NCBI GenBank assembly: GCA_027490215.1
Contig: JAIXYO010000065.1
Span: forward strand, 62,001-126,000
DNA: 64,000 bases
Direction: 5' to 3'
Origin: Rubrivivax sp.
Lineage (GTDB): Bacteria; Pseudomonadota; Gammaproteobacteria; Burkholderiales; Burkholderiaceae_C
The notes beneath the pieces are model-generated. The model made no database searches and had not been told where the DNA came from. It saw nothing but the letters and a program-made list of their open reading frames with translations. Shown piece after piece: positions 53,122 through 63,451 of the stretch. The number at the start of each line of letters is the position of its first letter. Positions within the stretch are counted from its first letter, which is position 1. Both the position numbers and the translations under genes were made by a program.

Positions 53122-54231
53122 ATGAATCAGGGTGCCTTGCGCGGGACGGTACGTCTGGCCGTCGATTGCATGGGCGGTGACCATGGACCATCAGTCACCT
53201 TGCCAGCCTGCCAGGCTTTCCTGGCCCGTCACCCACACGCTGAATTGATCTTGGTCGGGCGTCCCGATGCGTTGCTGCCCGCGGCCGATTGGGCGCGGTG
53301 TCGGCGCGTCGAGGCACCTGAAGTCGTCGAGATGCACGATGCGATCGAAGTTGCCTTGCGCCGCAAAAAGCGATCCTCGATGCGCATGGCCATCGACCTC
53401 GTCAAACCCGATGACGAGGGGGTTTCAGCTGCCGATGCTTGCGTATCGGCCGGCAACACAGGTGCCTTGATGGCGGTTTCGCGGTACGTGCTGAAGACCC
53501 TGGAGGGCATAGACCGTCCTGCGATCGCCACTGTGATGCCCAATCAGCGAGACGGCTACACCACCGTGCTCGACCTCGGTGCCAACGTGGACTGCACCGC
53601 CGAGCATCTGCTGCAGTTTGCGGTCATGGGTAGTGCGCTGGTGTCGGCGGTCGAGGGCAAGGAGCATCCGAGCGTCGGCTTGTTGAACATCGGCGAGGAA
53701 GCCATCAAGGGCAGCGACACCATCAAGCGGGCCGCCGAACTGCTGCGTGCTGCAGCGGCAAGCGGGCACCTGAACTTTCACGGCAATGTCGAGGGCAACG
53801 ATATCTTCAAGGGCACGGCCGACATCGTTGTGTGCGATGGTTTCGTCGGCAATGTGGCCCTGAAGACCGCCGAAGGCCTGGTGGCCATGCTGTCGGACTT
53901 CATCAAGCAGGAATTCAAGCGCAACCTGCTCACCAAGATTGCAGCCTTGGCGGCCATGCCCGTGCTGAACCGCTTCAAGGCGCGTGTCGATCACCGGCGC
54001 TACAACGGCGCCGCGTTGCTTGGATTGCGAGGGTTGGTTTTCAAGAGCCATGGCTCCGCCGATTCGTTTGCGTTCGAGCAGGCGCTGAACCGGGCTTATG
54101 ATGCCGCCCGCAACGGGTTGCTCGACACCGTACACGACCGCATTCGCGACACCCTGCAGGCCATGCCGGCTCATCCGCTTACTGGCGACAACGACAACCC
54201 CAAGATGATGGCGTCCCGCCTCACCGCATGA
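53122..54231 (+). CDS. plsX: phosphate acyltransferase PlsX
   Basis: A 369-residue PlsX converting acyl-ACP to acyl-phosphate, the first committed step of phospholipid synthesis in most bacteria. [54 protein letters not shown] and [36 protein letters not shown] are hallmarks. ATG 53122 gives a normal N-terminus. Its stop overlaps fabH (ATGA 54228-54231). Confidence 0.96.
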   Translation: MNQGALRGTVRLAVDCMGGDHGPSVTLPACQAFLARHPHAELILVGRPDALLPAADWARCRRVEAPEVVEMHDAIEVALRRKKRSSMRMAIDLVKPDDEGVSAADACVSAGNTGALMAVSRYVLKTLEGIDRPAIATVMPNQRDGYTTVLDLGANVDCTAEHLLQFAVMGSALVSAVEGKEHPSVGLLNIGEEAIKGSDTIKRAAELLRAAAASGHLNFHGNVEGNDIFKGTADIVVCDGFVGNVALKTAEGLVAMLSDFIKQEFKRNLLTKIAALAAMPVLNRFKARVDHRRYNGAALLGLRGLVFKSHGSADSFAFEQALNRAYDAARNGLLDTVHDRIRDTLQAMPAHPLTGDNDNPKMMASRLTA

Positions 54232-55238
54232 ATCGCACGGTCTTCACCGCAGTTGGATCGGCGGTGCGCTATTCGCGCATCGCAGGGACCGGTGGCTACT
54301 TGCCTGCCAGGCGATTGACCAACAGCGCCCTGGCCGATCAACTCGCCGCGCGTGGGGTCGAGACCTCCGACGAGTGGATCGTTGAGCGCACTGGCATCCG
54401 GGCACGGCATTTCGCTGCCGAGGGAGAGCAGTGCAGCGATCTTGCCGTGGCTGCTGCGCGGCGAGCACTTGAGGCTGCCGATTGCGATGCCGCCTCAATC
54501 GACCTGATCATCGTCGCCACCTCTACGCCTGATATGGTGTTCCCATCGACGGCCTGCATCGTTCAGCAAAAGCTCGGTGTTTCCGGCTGTCCGGCATTCG
54601 ACATCCAGGCGGTGTGTTCCGGGTTCGTGTATGCGCTGACGGTGGCCGATTCGATGATCCGCACCGGCGCAGCCAACAAGGCCCTGGTGATCGGCTCCGA
54701 GGTGTTCTCTCGCCTGCTTGACTTCGATGACCGAGGAACCTGCGTGCTGTTCGGCGACGGTGCCGGCGCAGTGGTGCTGCAAGCCAGCGATACGCCGGGT
54801 CTTATCGCCAGCGAGCTGCACGCTGACGGCCGACATGTCGATATCTTGTGCACACCCGGCAGCATTGCTGGCGGCCAGGTTCGAGGTGATCCCACGCTGA
54901 AGATGGATGGCCAAGCGGTGTTCAAGCTGGCGGTCGGTGTGCTGGAAGACGTGGCCCGCTCGGTACTGGTCAAGGCGGGCCGCAGCGAAGCCGACATCGA
55001 TTGGCTGATCCCGCACCAGGCCAACATCCGCATCATGCAAAGCACCGCGCGCAAGCTGAAGCTGTCGATGGAAAAAGTGATCGTCACCGTGGCCGACCAC
55101 GGCAACACGTCTGCCGCGTCGATCCCGCTGGCGCTCGATGTCGCTGTACGCGACCGGCGTATCAGGCGGGGCGACACTGTCATGCTCGAAGGCGTGGGCG
55201 GTGGGTTCACCTGGGGCGCTGTGCTGTTGGATTTCTGA
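54228..55238 (+). CDS. fabH: beta-ketoacyl-ACP synthase III
   Basis: A 336-residue KAS III that condenses acetyl-CoA with malonyl-ACP to start fatty acid synthesis. Catalytic Cys130 in [13 protein letters not shown], His in [12 protein letters not shown] and Asn in [14 protein letters not shown] form the triad. The coupled ATG gives about 13 extra residues before the usual start at [13 protein letters not shown]. Confidence 0.96.
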   Translation: MNRTVFTAVGSAVRYSRIAGTGGYLPARRLTNSALADQLAARGVETSDEWIVERTGIRARHFAAEGEQCSDLAVAAARRALEAADCDAASIDLIIVATSTPDMVFPSTACIVQQKLGVSGCPAFDIQAVCSGFVYALTVADSMIRTGAANKALVIGSEVFSRLLDFDDRGTCVLFGDGAGAVVLQASDTPGLIASELHADGRHVDILCTPGSIAGGQVRGDPTLKMDGQAVFKLAVGVLEDVARSVLVKAGRSEADIDWLIPHQANIRIMQSTARKLKLSMEKVIVTVADHGNTSAASIPLALDVAVRDRRIRRGDTVMLEGVGGGFTWGAVLLDF

Positions 55239-55295
55239 GGTTGCTGCCGCGGCTGGGCCTGTCGTGCGCTGCCTTGTTTCTCTTGTTTCTTTTCC

Positions 55296-56240
55296 ATGTC
55301 GATCACTTCATTCGCTTTTCTATTTCCTGGTCAGGGCTCACAGGCTGTGGGCATGCTCGATGCCTGGGGCGACCACCCCGCAGTTGCGCGGACCCTTGCA
55401 GAGGCTTCTGATGCGCTGGACTCTGATCTCGCGAGGCTCGTCCGCGAGGGTCCGAAGGAGCAACTCGACCTGACGACCAACACGCAACCGGTGATGCTGA
55501 CAGCAGGTATAGCTTGCTACCGCGCCTGGATGGCCGAAACCGGGCTGGCGCCAGCGGTGGTCGCCGGGCATTCGCTGGGTGAGTACAGCGCGTTGGTGGC
55601 CGCCGGCTCATTGAGCTTGGCCGATGCCCTGCCGCTGGTGCGATTTCGAGCGCAGGCGATGCAGGAGGCGGTGCCGGTTGGCATCGGTGCGATGGCAGCG
55701 ATCCTCGGGCTCGATGCCGACGCGGTGCGCGCCTGCTGCGCCGAGGCCGCGGCGGCCAGCGGCGAAGCCGTGGAGGCGGCCAACTTCAATGATCCGAAGC
55801 AGACCGTGATTTCCGGCTCGCAAGCCGGCGTGTCGAAGGCGTGTGAGTTGCTGAAGGCTGCAGGCGCCAAGCGCACCTTGCCTTTGCCCGTGTCCGCGCC
55901 ATTTCATTGCAGCCTGATGAGGCCTGCCGCCGAGCGCTTGAAGGAGCGGCTGGCGTCGGTGACGTTCCAATCCCCGGCTGTGCCGGTGGTGAACAACATC
56001 GACGTGACCGCCGAAATCGACCCGATGCGCATCCGCGATGCGCTGTATCGGCAGGCTTTCGGACCGGTGCGCTGGTTCGAGACCGTTCAGGCCATCCGTG
56101 CGCGGGGCGTTACTCATCTGATCGAATGCGGCCCTGGGAAAGTGCTTGCAGGCATGGTCAAGCGCATCGATGCCGAGGCGATCTCGGCAGCGCTGTTTGA
56201 TCCTGTTTCGCTGGCTGACGTGCGTGGAGTGCTGGGATGA
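55296..56240 (+). CDS. fabD: malonyl-CoA:ACP transacylase
   Basis: A 314-residue FabD. FLFPGQGSQAVGML at the N-terminus, nucleophile GHSLGEYSALVAAG, and His in LPVSAPFHCSLM form the active site. It loads malonyl groups on ACP. The upstream spacer is T-rich (TTTCTCTTGTTTC) with no clear ribosome site. Stop overlaps fabG (ATGA, 56237-56240). Confidence 0.97.
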   Translation: MSITSFAFLFPGQGSQAVGMLDAWGDHPAVARTLAEASDALDSDLARLVREGPKEQLDLTTNTQPVMLTAGIACYRAWMAETGLAPAVVAGHSLGEYSALVAAGSLSLADALPLVRFRAQAMQEAVPVGIGAMAAILGLDADAVRACCAEAAAASGEAVEAANFNDPKQTVISGSQAGVSKACELLKAAGAKRTLPLPVSAPFHCSLMRPAAERLKERLASVTFQSPAVPVVNNIDVTAEIDPMRIRDALYRQAFGPVRWFETVQAIRARGVTHLIECGPGKVLAGMVKRIDAEAISAALFDPVSLADVRGVLG

Positions 56241-56986
56241 CGACTGAACAAACAACGACCCGTATCGCGCTGGTGACCGGTGCCTCGCGCGGCATCGGCC
56301 GGGCGATTGCGCTTGAACTGGCTCAACGCGGTCTGACGGTGATCGGTACTGCGACGACTGAATTGGGAGCGCAGGCGATCAGCGAGGCGCTGGCTGCTTT
56401 TCCGGGTTGCTCCGGCGCCTGTCTTGACGTGAACGATGCGACCGCTGTCGATCAGACGGTCGACGCTGTTCTGAAGGCCCATGGCGCACTGCATGTGCTG
56501 GTCAACAACGCCGGCATCACCCGCGACAACCTGTCGATGCGGATGAGGGATGCCGATTGGGACGCGGTCATCGACACCAACCTGAATGCTGTGTTCCGCC
56601 TCAGCCGAGCCGTGATTCGGCCCATGGTCAAGCAGCGGTACGGGCGCATCATCAATATCACCTCGGTCGTGGGCGCCAGCGGCAATGCCGGTCAGGCTAA
56701 CTACGCTGCGGCCAAGGCCGGCGTGGCTGGCATGACCCGCTCTTTGGCGCGTGAGCTGGGCAGCCGCAGCATCACGGTGAACTGCGTGGCGCCGGGCTTC
56801 ATTGCCACAGACATGACCGACGCCCTGCCAGCCACGCAGAAGGAAGCCCTGCTGACGCAGATTCCGCTCGGCAGGCTCGGCAGTGTCGACGATGTGGCCC
56901 ATGCGGTGGCCTTCCTCGCGTCCGATGCCGCGGGCTACATCACCGGCACCGAACTGCATGTCAACGGCGGCATGTTCATGAACTGA
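56237..56986 (+). CDS. fabG: 3-oxoacyl-ACP reductase
   Basis: A 249-residue classical SDR. NADPH motif TGASRGIGRAIALEL, NNAGITRDNLSMRM, catalytic Ser in INITSVVGASGN, and Tyr/Lys in NYAAAKAGVAG. Reduces 3-oxoacyl-ACP in each elongation cycle. Confidence 0.97.
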   Translation: MTTEQTTTRIALVTGASRGIGRAIALELAQRGLTVIGTATTELGAQAISEALAAFPGCSGACLDVNDATAVDQTVDAVLKAHGALHVLVNNAGITRDNLSMRMRDADWDAVIDTNLNAVFRLSRAVIRPMVKQRYGRIINITSVVGASGNAGQANYAAAKAGVAGMTRSLARELGSRSITVNCVAPGFIATDMTDALPATQKEALLTQIPLGRLGSVDDVAHAVAFLASDAAGYITGTELHVNGGMFMN

Positions 56987-57073
56987 CCGCCCTCGGCGCA
57001 TCAATCCATCGAACCGGATTGCCCGGCCGGCCGAAGCGCGCACCGTCTCCGTGAGGCGACATGTTGCAACCTT

Positions 57074-57079
57074 TAGAAT
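57074..57079 (+). promoter_or_regulatory. candidate -10 element for acpP
   Basis: TAGAAT lies 35 bases before the acpP ATG, between fabG and acpP. No strong -35 is seen at 16-18 bases upstream. A separate promoter would fit the usually high expression of acyl carrier protein, but the evidence is a single hexamer. Confidence 0.3.
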
Positions 57080-57114
57080 CCCGGGCTGTTTCAGACAACA
57101 CTCCTGGAGGAGTC

Positions 57115-57354
57115 ATGAGCGATATCGAATCCCGTGTCAAGAAAATCATCGCCGAACAACTGGGCGTACCCGAATCTGACGTCTCCAACGAAAAGGCCTT
57201 CGTCGCTGATCTGGGTGCGGATTCACTCGATACGGTCGAACTGGTGATGGCCCTCGAAGACGAGTTCGGTATCGAGATTCCAGACGAAGAAGCCGAAAAA
57301 ATCACCACGGTTCAACTCGCGATCGACTACGCGTTGAAGCACCAAAAGGCCTGA
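57115..57354 (+). CDS. acpP: acyl carrier protein
   Basis: A 79-residue acidic ACP. The phosphopantetheine attachment is Ser37 in [21 protein letters not shown] strong CTGGAGGAG precedes the ATG by 3-11 bases, one of the best ribosome sites in the window, in keeping with high expression. Confidence 0.98.
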   Translation: MSDIESRVKKIIAEQLGVPESDVSNEKAFVADLGADSLDTVELVMALEDEFGIEIPDEEAEKITTVQLAIDYALKHQKA

Positions 57355-57448
57355 GACCGAGCCTCCATTGCATGCATTTCCGCCCGCCATGTTCGATTGA
57401 TCCAGCCTGCTTGACAACCAGCGGGCTCGCTCCACATTGGGGATGCCA

Positions 57449-58693
57449 ATGACCCGGCGTCGCGTTGTGGTCACCGGACTGGGACTGATCAGCCCAGTTG
57501 GCAATTCGGTCAAGGAAGGCTGGGCCAACATCCTGGCAGGCCGCTCCGGCATTGCCAACATCACCCGCTTCGATGCGTCCAGCTTCTCGTGCCGTATCGC
57601 GGGAGAGGTGAAGAACTTCAATGTCGAGGACTACTTCCCCGCGAAGGAAGCCCGACACATGGATGTCTTCATGCAGTTCGGCATGGCGGCATCAATTCAG
57701 GCGGTGCGCGACTCCGGTCTGAACACCAATGACGAGCTGAGCGAAGAGCAGGCCGAGCGAATCGGCTGTCTGGTCGGCTCTGGCATCGGTGGCCTGCCTT
57801 TGATCGAGGCCACTCACGCGGAGCTGTCGGCACGCGGCCCCCGCCGCATTTCTCCGTTCTTCGTGCCAGCCTCGATCATCAACATGATCTCTGGCCACCT
57901 GTCGATCAAGTTCGGTTTCCAGGGGCCCAACCTGGCGATCGTGACGGCCTGCACCACTGGCTTGCACTGCATCGGAGAAGCCGGCCGCATGATCGAATAC
58001 GGTGACGCCGACGTGATGGTCGCCGGCGGTGCAGAGGCCACAGTGTCGCCGCTGGGCGTTGGCGGCTTCGCGGCCGCGCGGGCGTTGTCCACCCGCAACG
58101 AGGACCCTGCAACCGCGTCGCGCCCGTGGGACAGAGACCGTGACGGCTTCGTTCTGGGGGAAGGCGCTGGTGCCATGGTGCTTGAAGAGTACGAGCATGC
58201 GAAGCGGCGCGGCGCCACGATTTACGCTGAGCTGGTTGGCTACGGCATGGGTGCTGACGCGCATCACATGACTGCGCCCAGCGTGGATGGCCCTAAGCGG
58301 TCCATGCGCGCGGCCCTGCGCAACGCCGGTGTGTCGGCCGATCAGGTGCACTACCTGAATGCCCATGGAACATCGACGCCGCTGGGTGACGTGAACGAAA
58401 CCAACGCGATCAAGCTTGCGTTTGGTGACCACGCGCACAAGCTGGCTGTCAGTTCCACCAAGTCGATGACCGGGCACCTGCTCGGCGGTGCAGGGGGCAT
58501 CGAATCGCTGTTCACTGTGCTGGCGGTACGCGATCAGGTGGCGCCGCCGACGATCAACATCTTCAATCAGGATCCTGAATGCGACCTTGATTACTGCGCC
58601 AACGCAGCGCGCGAGATGAAAATCGAACTGGCAGTCAAGAACAATTTCGGGTTTGGGGGAACCAACGGCACGCTCGTTTTCAAGCGTGTCTGA
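57449..58693 (+). CDS. fabF: beta-ketoacyl-ACP synthase II
   Basis: A 414-residue KAS II. Begins [20 protein letters not shown]; catalytic Cys168 in [15 protein letters not shown], the two His in [11 protein letters not shown] and [15 protein letters not shown] 57449 matches the family; ATG 57443 would add two residues. It elongates acyl chains, including palmitoleate to cis-vaccenate. Confidence 0.97.
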   Translation: MTRRRVVVTGLGLISPVGNSVKEGWANILAGRSGIANITRFDASSFSCRIAGEVKNFNVEDYFPAKEARHMDVFMQFGMAASIQAVRDSGLNTNDELSEEQAERIGCLVGSGIGGLPLIEATHAELSARGPRRISPFFVPASIINMISGHLSIKFGFQGPNLAIVTACTTGLHCIGEAGRMIEYGDADVMVAGGAEATVSPLGVGGFAAARALSTRNEDPATASRPWDRDRDGFVLGEGAGAMVLEEYEHAKRRGATIYAELVGYGMGADAHHMTAPSVDGPKRSMRAALRNAGVSADQVHYLNAHGTSTPLGDVNETNAIKLAFGDHAHKLAVSSTKSMTGHLLGGAGGIESLFTVLAVRDQVAPPTINIFNQDPECDLDYCANAAREMKIELAVKNNFGFGGTNGTLVFKRV

Positions 58694-58710
58694 GGGTCGA
58701 CTGCGGCGTC

Positions 58711-59202
58711 ATGCAAGCGGCGTCGGCAGTGCAAGTGACGGTCCGGCGCTTCGGTGTCTGGAACGCATTACTTGGCATGATCAGCGGGACGACGTTGGCC
58801 GTCGCAATGGCTTGGTTGGTCATCCACCATGACGATCCGTTCGACGGGATCAGCATGCCCCTGATCTTTTCCCTGCTGGTGAGTTTGCTCGGAACGATTG
58901 ATCTGGTGCGGCGACAGCCAATCGTGCTGAGATGGGATGCGCAGCGCTGGCACGTCACCGATCCCAGCCGCGGTGCAGTCGAGATCGAGTTGCTCGGGCT
59001 GAGCGTCGTGCTGGATCTTGGCAACTGGATGCTGCTGAAACTCCATGCCGATCTGCAGCCGTACCGTCTGCGAAGCGGATGGATCCCGGTGCAACGCCGC
59101 GGTATGGAGACCCATTGGCAGTCCTTGCGCTGTGCACTGTATGTCCGCGGCGCGCAGTCGACTCGGACCACCGCAATCGATCGGCAGGTCTCGCGTGGTT
59201 GA
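58711..59202 (+). CDS. unrecognised membrane protein between fabF and rpoE
   Basis: A 163-residue protein with two hydrophobic helices (about residues 18-38 and 49-66) and a C-terminal ~95-residue cytoplasmic region containing RRQPIVLRWDAQRWHVTD and ELLGLSVVLDLGNWMLLKL. The pattern resembles the small hypothetical proteins often found between fabF and rpoE in beta-proteobacteria, which are similar in shape to toxin CptA/YgfX (two helices followed by a WxV beta domain), though I cannot confirm homology. Starts 18 bases after fabF and ends five bases before rpoE, so it is probably cotranscribed. Confidence 0.6.
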   Translation: MQAASAVQVTVRRFGVWNALLGMISGTTLAVAMAWLVIHHDDPFDGISMPLIFSLLVSLLGTIDLVRRQPIVLRWDAQRWHVTDPSRGAVEIELLGLSVVLDLGNWMLLKLHADLQPYRLRSGWIPVQRRGMETHWQSLRCALYVRGAQSTRTTAIDRQVSRG

Positions 59203-59206
59203 TCGC

Positions 59207-59815
59207 ATGAGCGCTCCTGACGCCGACGCGCCGCTGATCGATCGGGTCAAGCAAGGTGACGTCAAGGCCTTCGAGATGCTCGTTGTCAAGTACCAGCGTC
59301 GTATCGAACGTCTGATCGGGCGCATGGTCAGGGATGTCGATCTGGTGCCTGACATCGCGCAAGAGACTTTCATCCGCGCTTACCGTGCCATTCCACAGTT
59401 CCGTGGCGAGAGTGCGTTCTATACCTGGCTCTACCGGATCGCGGTCAACACTGCCAAGAAAGCGCTGGGTGAGCTCAAGCGCGATTTGCTTGTGACCGAC
59501 GCATCGAGAGCGTCTCATGACGACGAAGATGAAACTTCCCGCACTGAGAACGAACTAACTGACGGTGAAACGCCTGAATCGTTGCTCGCCAGCAAGGAAG
59601 TGGCCATAACGGTCAACGCCGCCATCAATGCGTTGTCTGAAGATCTGCGGCAGGCAATCACTTTGCGTGAGATTGAGGGTTTGAGCTACGAAGAGATTGC
59701 AGAATTGATGAATTGCCCGATCGGCACGGTGAGATCACGGATTTTTCGCGCCCGGGAGGCGATTGCACTGCGTTTGCGACCCTTGTTGGACACTCAGGTC
59801 GGTGAGCGGTGGTGA
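59207..59815 (+). CDS. rpoE: RNA polymerase sigma factor RpoE (AlgU)
   Basis: A 202-residue ECF sigma factor. Region 2 has LVVKYQRRIERLIGRMVRD, DIAQETFIRAYRAIPQFRGES and TWLYRIAVNTAKK; region 4 has LREIEGLSYEEIAELMNCPIGTVRSRIFRAREAI. It directs transcription of envelope-stress genes and is held by RseA. ATG 59207 is taken; an in-frame GTG at 59195 is an alternative. The linker between regions is somewhat long and acidic (DDEDETSRTENELTDGE). Confidence 0.96.
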   Translation: MSAPDADAPLIDRVKQGDVKAFEMLVVKYQRRIERLIGRMVRDVDLVPDIAQETFIRAYRAIPQFRGESAFYTWLYRIAVNTAKKALGELKRDLLVTDASRASHDDEDETSRTENELTDGETPESLLASKEVAITVNAAINALSEDLRQAITLREIEGLSYEEIAELMNCPIGTVRSRIFRAREAIALRLRPLLDTQVGERW

Positions 59816-59886
59816 TCATGAGCAGGCTTTGACTGCGGTCGGGGCCTCGGGTGATGTGTGTTTTGGGGTGGGGACGGGAGATTGTC

Positions 59887-60573
59887 ATGGCAGATCATTC
59901 GGGTTCCGGGTCCGACCCGGGGCGCGCACGAGGCGAGGAGTTGTCGGCGTTGCTCGACGGCGAATTGCAGGGCGTCCCGGTCGAGCGCATCTGTTCTGAA
60001 TGGCGCGCTGATGAGCGCAGCCGTCTCACCTGGCATTCCTACGCCCTGATCGGCGACGTCCTGCGCTGCGAGGATTTGGCGCACTCCTGCGCGAGTGACG
60101 AGCAGTTTCTGCGCGATTTTCGTAAGCGGATGGCGGCCGAACCGGTCGTCCTGGCTCCGCGTGCGTTTCAGCATTCTGTCGAGGGCTCGTCGGGTGATGG
60201 CGAGTCGCCAACGGTTCGGCCCGGGCCTGCCTGGGCGTGGCCGGCGGCCTTGGCCGCGGGATTTGTGGTTGTCGTGGGTGCTGTTGTCGGTGTGCAGCAT
60301 CCCGGCGTGACCGCGAGCCCTGAGCCTCAGATTGCGGCGGTGCCCGCAGGCAATTCCCCCGACTCGCTGATGAAGGTAAGTCGTACGGAAGACGCTGCGC
60401 CTCCATCGGATGTTTACCCCGCAGGGATGGAGTTGGTGTTTGACGGGCAGATCATTCGCGATCCGCGCCTGGATCGGTACCTGCTGGCCCACAAGCAGTT
60501 TGCCAGCACCTCGGTGCTAGGGCCGTCCTCGGGTCTGTTGCGCAATGCGGCCGTCGAAGTCCCTGAGCGGTGA
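59887..60573 (+). CDS. rseA: anti-sigma-E factor RseA (MucA-like)
   Basis: A 228-residue anti-sigma factor. The N-terminal RseA_N domain begins ELSALLDGELQGVPVERICSEW and includes RLTWHSYALIGDVLR; a single membrane helix lies near residues 117-137 (WAWPAALAAGFVVVVGAVVG), and the rest is periplasmic. Regulated proteolysis releases RpoE. GGGAG precedes ATG 59887 by about 6 bases; an earlier ATG (59851) lacks a site. Confidence 0.93.
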   Translation: MADHSGSGSDPGRARGEELSALLDGELQGVPVERICSEWRADERSRLTWHSYALIGDVLRCEDLAHSCASDEQFLRDFRKRMAAEPVVLAPRAFQHSVEGSSGDGESPTVRPGPAWAWPAALAAGFVVVVGAVVGVQHPGVTASPEPQIAAVPAGNSPDSLMKVSRTEDAAPPSDVYPAGMELVFDGQIIRDPRLDRYLLAHKQFASTSVLGPSSGLLRNAAVEVPER

Positions 60574-61624
60574 GCCATTGAACGTGCACGCCGTGGATCG
60601 GCGTCGGGCGCGGGTGGTCTCGGCTGGGTCGAGGCTGATGGTGTCCCTGATGTTTCTGATCTTCGCAGCTCAGGCGGTAGCAGCCCCAGGCGTGGCGGTC
60701 GAACCGCAGGAAGTGCGAGAGTGGCTCACGCGCATCCAAGCCGCGGCTAACCAGCGGAATTTCCAGGGCACGTTCGTCGTCAGTTCTTCGGGCGCGATGA
60801 CCAGTGCGCGCATCTCGCATTTCTACGATGGCACTGACCAGTTCGAGCGGATCGAGCCGTTGGATGGACAAGCACGCCAGGTGCTCCGACATAACGGTGT
60901 CGTGCACACCGTCTGGCCTTTCGACAAGGTCACGCTGATTGAGCAGCGCGATGTGCTCGGTTCATTCCCGTCCTTGGTGCAGGGCACCGACGACAACGTC
61001 GCAGATTTCTACGACGTGCATCTGCAGCCCGCCGAACGCGTCGCTGGTCACGATGCCAATGTGCTGATGCTCAAGCCGCGCGACGAATTCCGCTACGGCT
61101 ATCGACTGTGGACTGACAAGCAAACTGGCTTGCTGCTGCGCGCTGAAATCCTCAATGCGCTGGGCGAGACGCTAGAGACCTCGGCGTTTTCAAATGTGGA
61201 CATAGGTGTGCGATCGCAGCCCAACTTGGTTCTGTTGCCGATGCGCAAGCTGGCCGGCCACCGCGTCGTCAAGCCGCAACTGACGGCGACCCGGCTCGAA
61301 GCAGAAGGCTGGCGGCTGCGCAAGACGGTCCCAGGATTCCGGCAACTGAGTTGCATCCGCAGGCCGCTTGACCTACTGGCAACCGCTGATCGGAAATCGG
61401 CATCCAACCATCTGATCCAGACGGTTTTTTCCGATGGCATCACCAACGTGTCGTTGTTCATCGAACCGTACAACGTTGATCGACACCCGCAGCCAGCCAT
61501 CACCGTCGTTGGTGCCACCCAGACGCTGATGAGCCGCCAGGGGGATTTCTGGATCACGGTGGTTGGTGATGTGCCGAGGGTGACGCTGCGGGCCTTCTAC
61601 GAAGCCGTGGATCGCAGCAAGTAA
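60545..61624 (+). CDS. rseB: sigma-E regulatory protein RseB (MucB-like)
   Basis: A periplasmic protein of up to 359 residues. The signal segment is MVSLMFLIFAAQAVAA (residues 32-47), followed by the MucB/RseB lipoprotein-carrier-like domain (EWLTRIQAAANQRNFQGTFVVSS, RISHFYDGTDQFERIEPLDGQ) and the C-terminal domain ending FYEAVDRSK. It binds RseA and protects it until lipid or LPS signals displace it. The start is uncertain: ATG 60545 overlaps rseA by 29 bases, while GTG or TTG codons at 60578-60593 and ATG 60638 would still give an exported protein. Confidence 0.9.
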   Translation: MRPSKSLSGEPLNVHAVDRRRARVVSAGSRLMVSLMFLIFAAQAVAAPGVAVEPQEVREWLTRIQAAANQRNFQGTFVVSSSGAMTSARISHFYDGTDQFERIEPLDGQARQVLRHNGVVHTVWPFDKVTLIEQRDVLGSFPSLVQGTDDNVADFYDVHLQPAERVAGHDANVLMLKPRDEFRYGYRLWTDKQTGLLLRAEILNALGETLETSAFSNVDIGVRSQPNLVLLPMRKLAGHRVVKPQLTATRLEAEGWRLRKTVPGFRQLSCIRRPLDLLATADRKSASNHLIQTVFSDGITNVSLFIEPYNVDRHPQPAITVVGATQTLMSRQGDFWITVVGDVPRVTLRAFYEAVDRSK

Positions 61625-61694
61625 GTTTTCTGTGAATAACTGATGCAGTGACTGCCATGTCAGTCACTGCCCAATTGAGACAAGAGTACCGAAC

Positions 61695-63194
61695 ATGCAG
61701 ATCTTCTTTTCCTGGGCCCAGTTTGCCCGTCGCTCCCTCATGTCCACGGCCTTGAGGGCCTCGCGCCGTTCCGTCGGTGCGCTTGCCGCCGTGCTGGTGT
61801 TGTCCGCCGGCATGCCCGTTGTCGGACAGGCGCAAGGGCTGCCGGATTTCACGGTGCTGGTCGAGAACGTTGGTGGATCGGTGGTGAATATCCGAACTAC
61901 GGAACGGCCGCGGGCAGGGCGCGGCAGCGGTGCTCCCGAGATGGACGAGGATATGCTGGAGTTTTTCAAGCGCTTCGGGGTCCCCATTCCTGGTCCGCAG
62001 AATCCGCGGCGCGCACCACAGCCATCCGCCCCCCAGGAAAGCGAGCCGCAACAACGTGGCGTGGGTTCCGGCTTCATCTTGAACGCCGAAGGTTATGTGA
62101 TGACCAACGCGCACGTGGTCGAGGGCGCTGAAGAGGTCTTCGTCACGCTGACCGACAAGCGCGAGTTCAAGGCCCGCGTCATCGGCGCTGACAAGCGGAC
62201 AGATGTGGCCGTGGTCAAGATTGAGGCAGCTGGTCTGCAGGCAGTTCGGGTCGGTGACGTCAGCCGCTTGAAGGTTGGCGAGTGGGTCATCGCGATCGGA
62301 TCGCCGTTCGGACTTGAGAACACCGTCACCGCCGGAATCGTCAGCGCCAAGGCGCGCGACACCGGTGACTTCCTGCCCTTCATCCAGACCGATGTGGCGA
62401 TCAATCCTGGTAATTCGGGCGGTCCCTTGATCAACATGCGAGGTGAAGTGGTCGGCATCAATTCCCAGATATACAGCCGATCCGGCAGCTTCATCGGCAT
62501 TTCGTTCGCTATCCCTATCGATGAGGCGATCCGTGTTGCCGACCAGCTGCGCACCAGCGGGCGCGTCATTCGCGGTCGCATCGGCGTGCAGATCGATCAG
62601 GTGACCAAGGAAGTGGCTGAATCGATCGGTCTGGGCAAGCCCAGCGGCGCGATGGTGCGCAGCGTCGAGGCAGGAGGTCCGGCGGACAAGGCAGGGGTCG
62701 AAGCCGGTGACATCATCACGAGGTTCGATGGCCGCGCGATAGATAAGGCGGGGGACCTGCCGCGCATCGTGGGCAGCGTCAAGCCGGGGACCAAGGCGAC
62801 CCTTGAGGTTTTCCGCCGGGGTGCGTCGAAGGAGTTGAGTGTGACCGTCGTGGAACTGGAGGCCGAGCGACCGCGCAGCGCGCCGGTCGAGCGAAACACC
62901 CCGAAACTACCGGCAGTGATCGGGCTTCTGGGCCTCGCAGTCTCCGACCTGAGCGACGCGCAGAAATCCGAGCTCAAGGTCAAGAACGGCGTTCGCGTCG
63001 AAGCCGTCGAAGGTGCCGGTGCCAAAGCAGGCATTCGTGAGGGAGACATCGTCTTGTCACTCGACAAGACGGAAATCAGCAGTGTCAAGCAGTTTGAGGC
63101 CGCCATCAGCAAGCTGGACAAGCCGAAATCGGTGACCCTGCTGGTCAAGCGTGGCGAATGGGTTAACTACATCGTGATCCGTCCTGCGAGGTAA
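61695..63194 (+). CDS. mucD: periplasmic serine protease MucD/DegP (HtrA family)
   Basis: A 499-residue HtrA protease. Signal peptide to about residue 50 (ending GQAQ), trypsin-like domain with His in NAHVVEGAEE, Asp in DKRTDVAVVKI and Ser in NPGNSGGPLINM, then two PDZ domains (RSVEAGGPADKAGVEAGDII and VEGAGAKAGIREGDIVLSL). Degrades misfolded envelope proteins as the effector end of the rpoE operon. An alternative start at ATG 61740 would shorten the signal peptide region. Confidence 0.95.
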   Translation: MQIFFSWAQFARRSLMSTALRASRRSVGALAAVLVLSAGMPVVGQAQGLPDFTVLVENVGGSVVNIRTTERPRAGRGSGAPEMDEDMLEFFKRFGVPIPGPQNPRRAPQPSAPQESEPQQRGVGSGFILNAEGYVMTNAHVVEGAEEVFVTLTDKREFKARVIGADKRTDVAVVKIEAAGLQAVRVGDVSRLKVGEWVIAIGSPFGLENTVTAGIVSAKARDTGDFLPFIQTDVAINPGNSGGPLINMRGEVVGINSQIYSRSGSFIGISFAIPIDEAIRVADQLRTSGRVIRGRIGVQIDQVTKEVAESIGLGKPSGAMVRSVEAGGPADKAGVEAGDIITRFDGRAIDKAGDLPRIVGSVKPGTKATLEVFRRGASKELSVTVVELEAERPRSAPVERNTPKLPAVIGLLGLAVSDLSDAQKSELKVKNGVRVEAVEGAGAKAGIREGDIVLSLDKTEISSVKQFEAAISKLDKPKSVTLLVKRGEWVNYIVIRPAR

Positions 63195-63451
63195 CTTGGG
63201 AAGTTGGCTTGTTTGTGTGCGCCCACATTCTCGGATCTACTTGCCTCGTCAATCGACTGTGTCGTGTCATTCGACTGACAGCTGCGAGTGAGATGCCGGC
63301 CCAGGAGGAGCCACTTTCCCAGGGATGCGTAGTGCCAAGATAACAGACTGTTTTCTGTGCATAAACTGTGCACAAGTTTTCTGTTGGCGATGCGCAACGA
63401 TCGCCAAACAAGCACTGGCGCGGTTCTGCGGACATGCTTTTGGCTACAATC

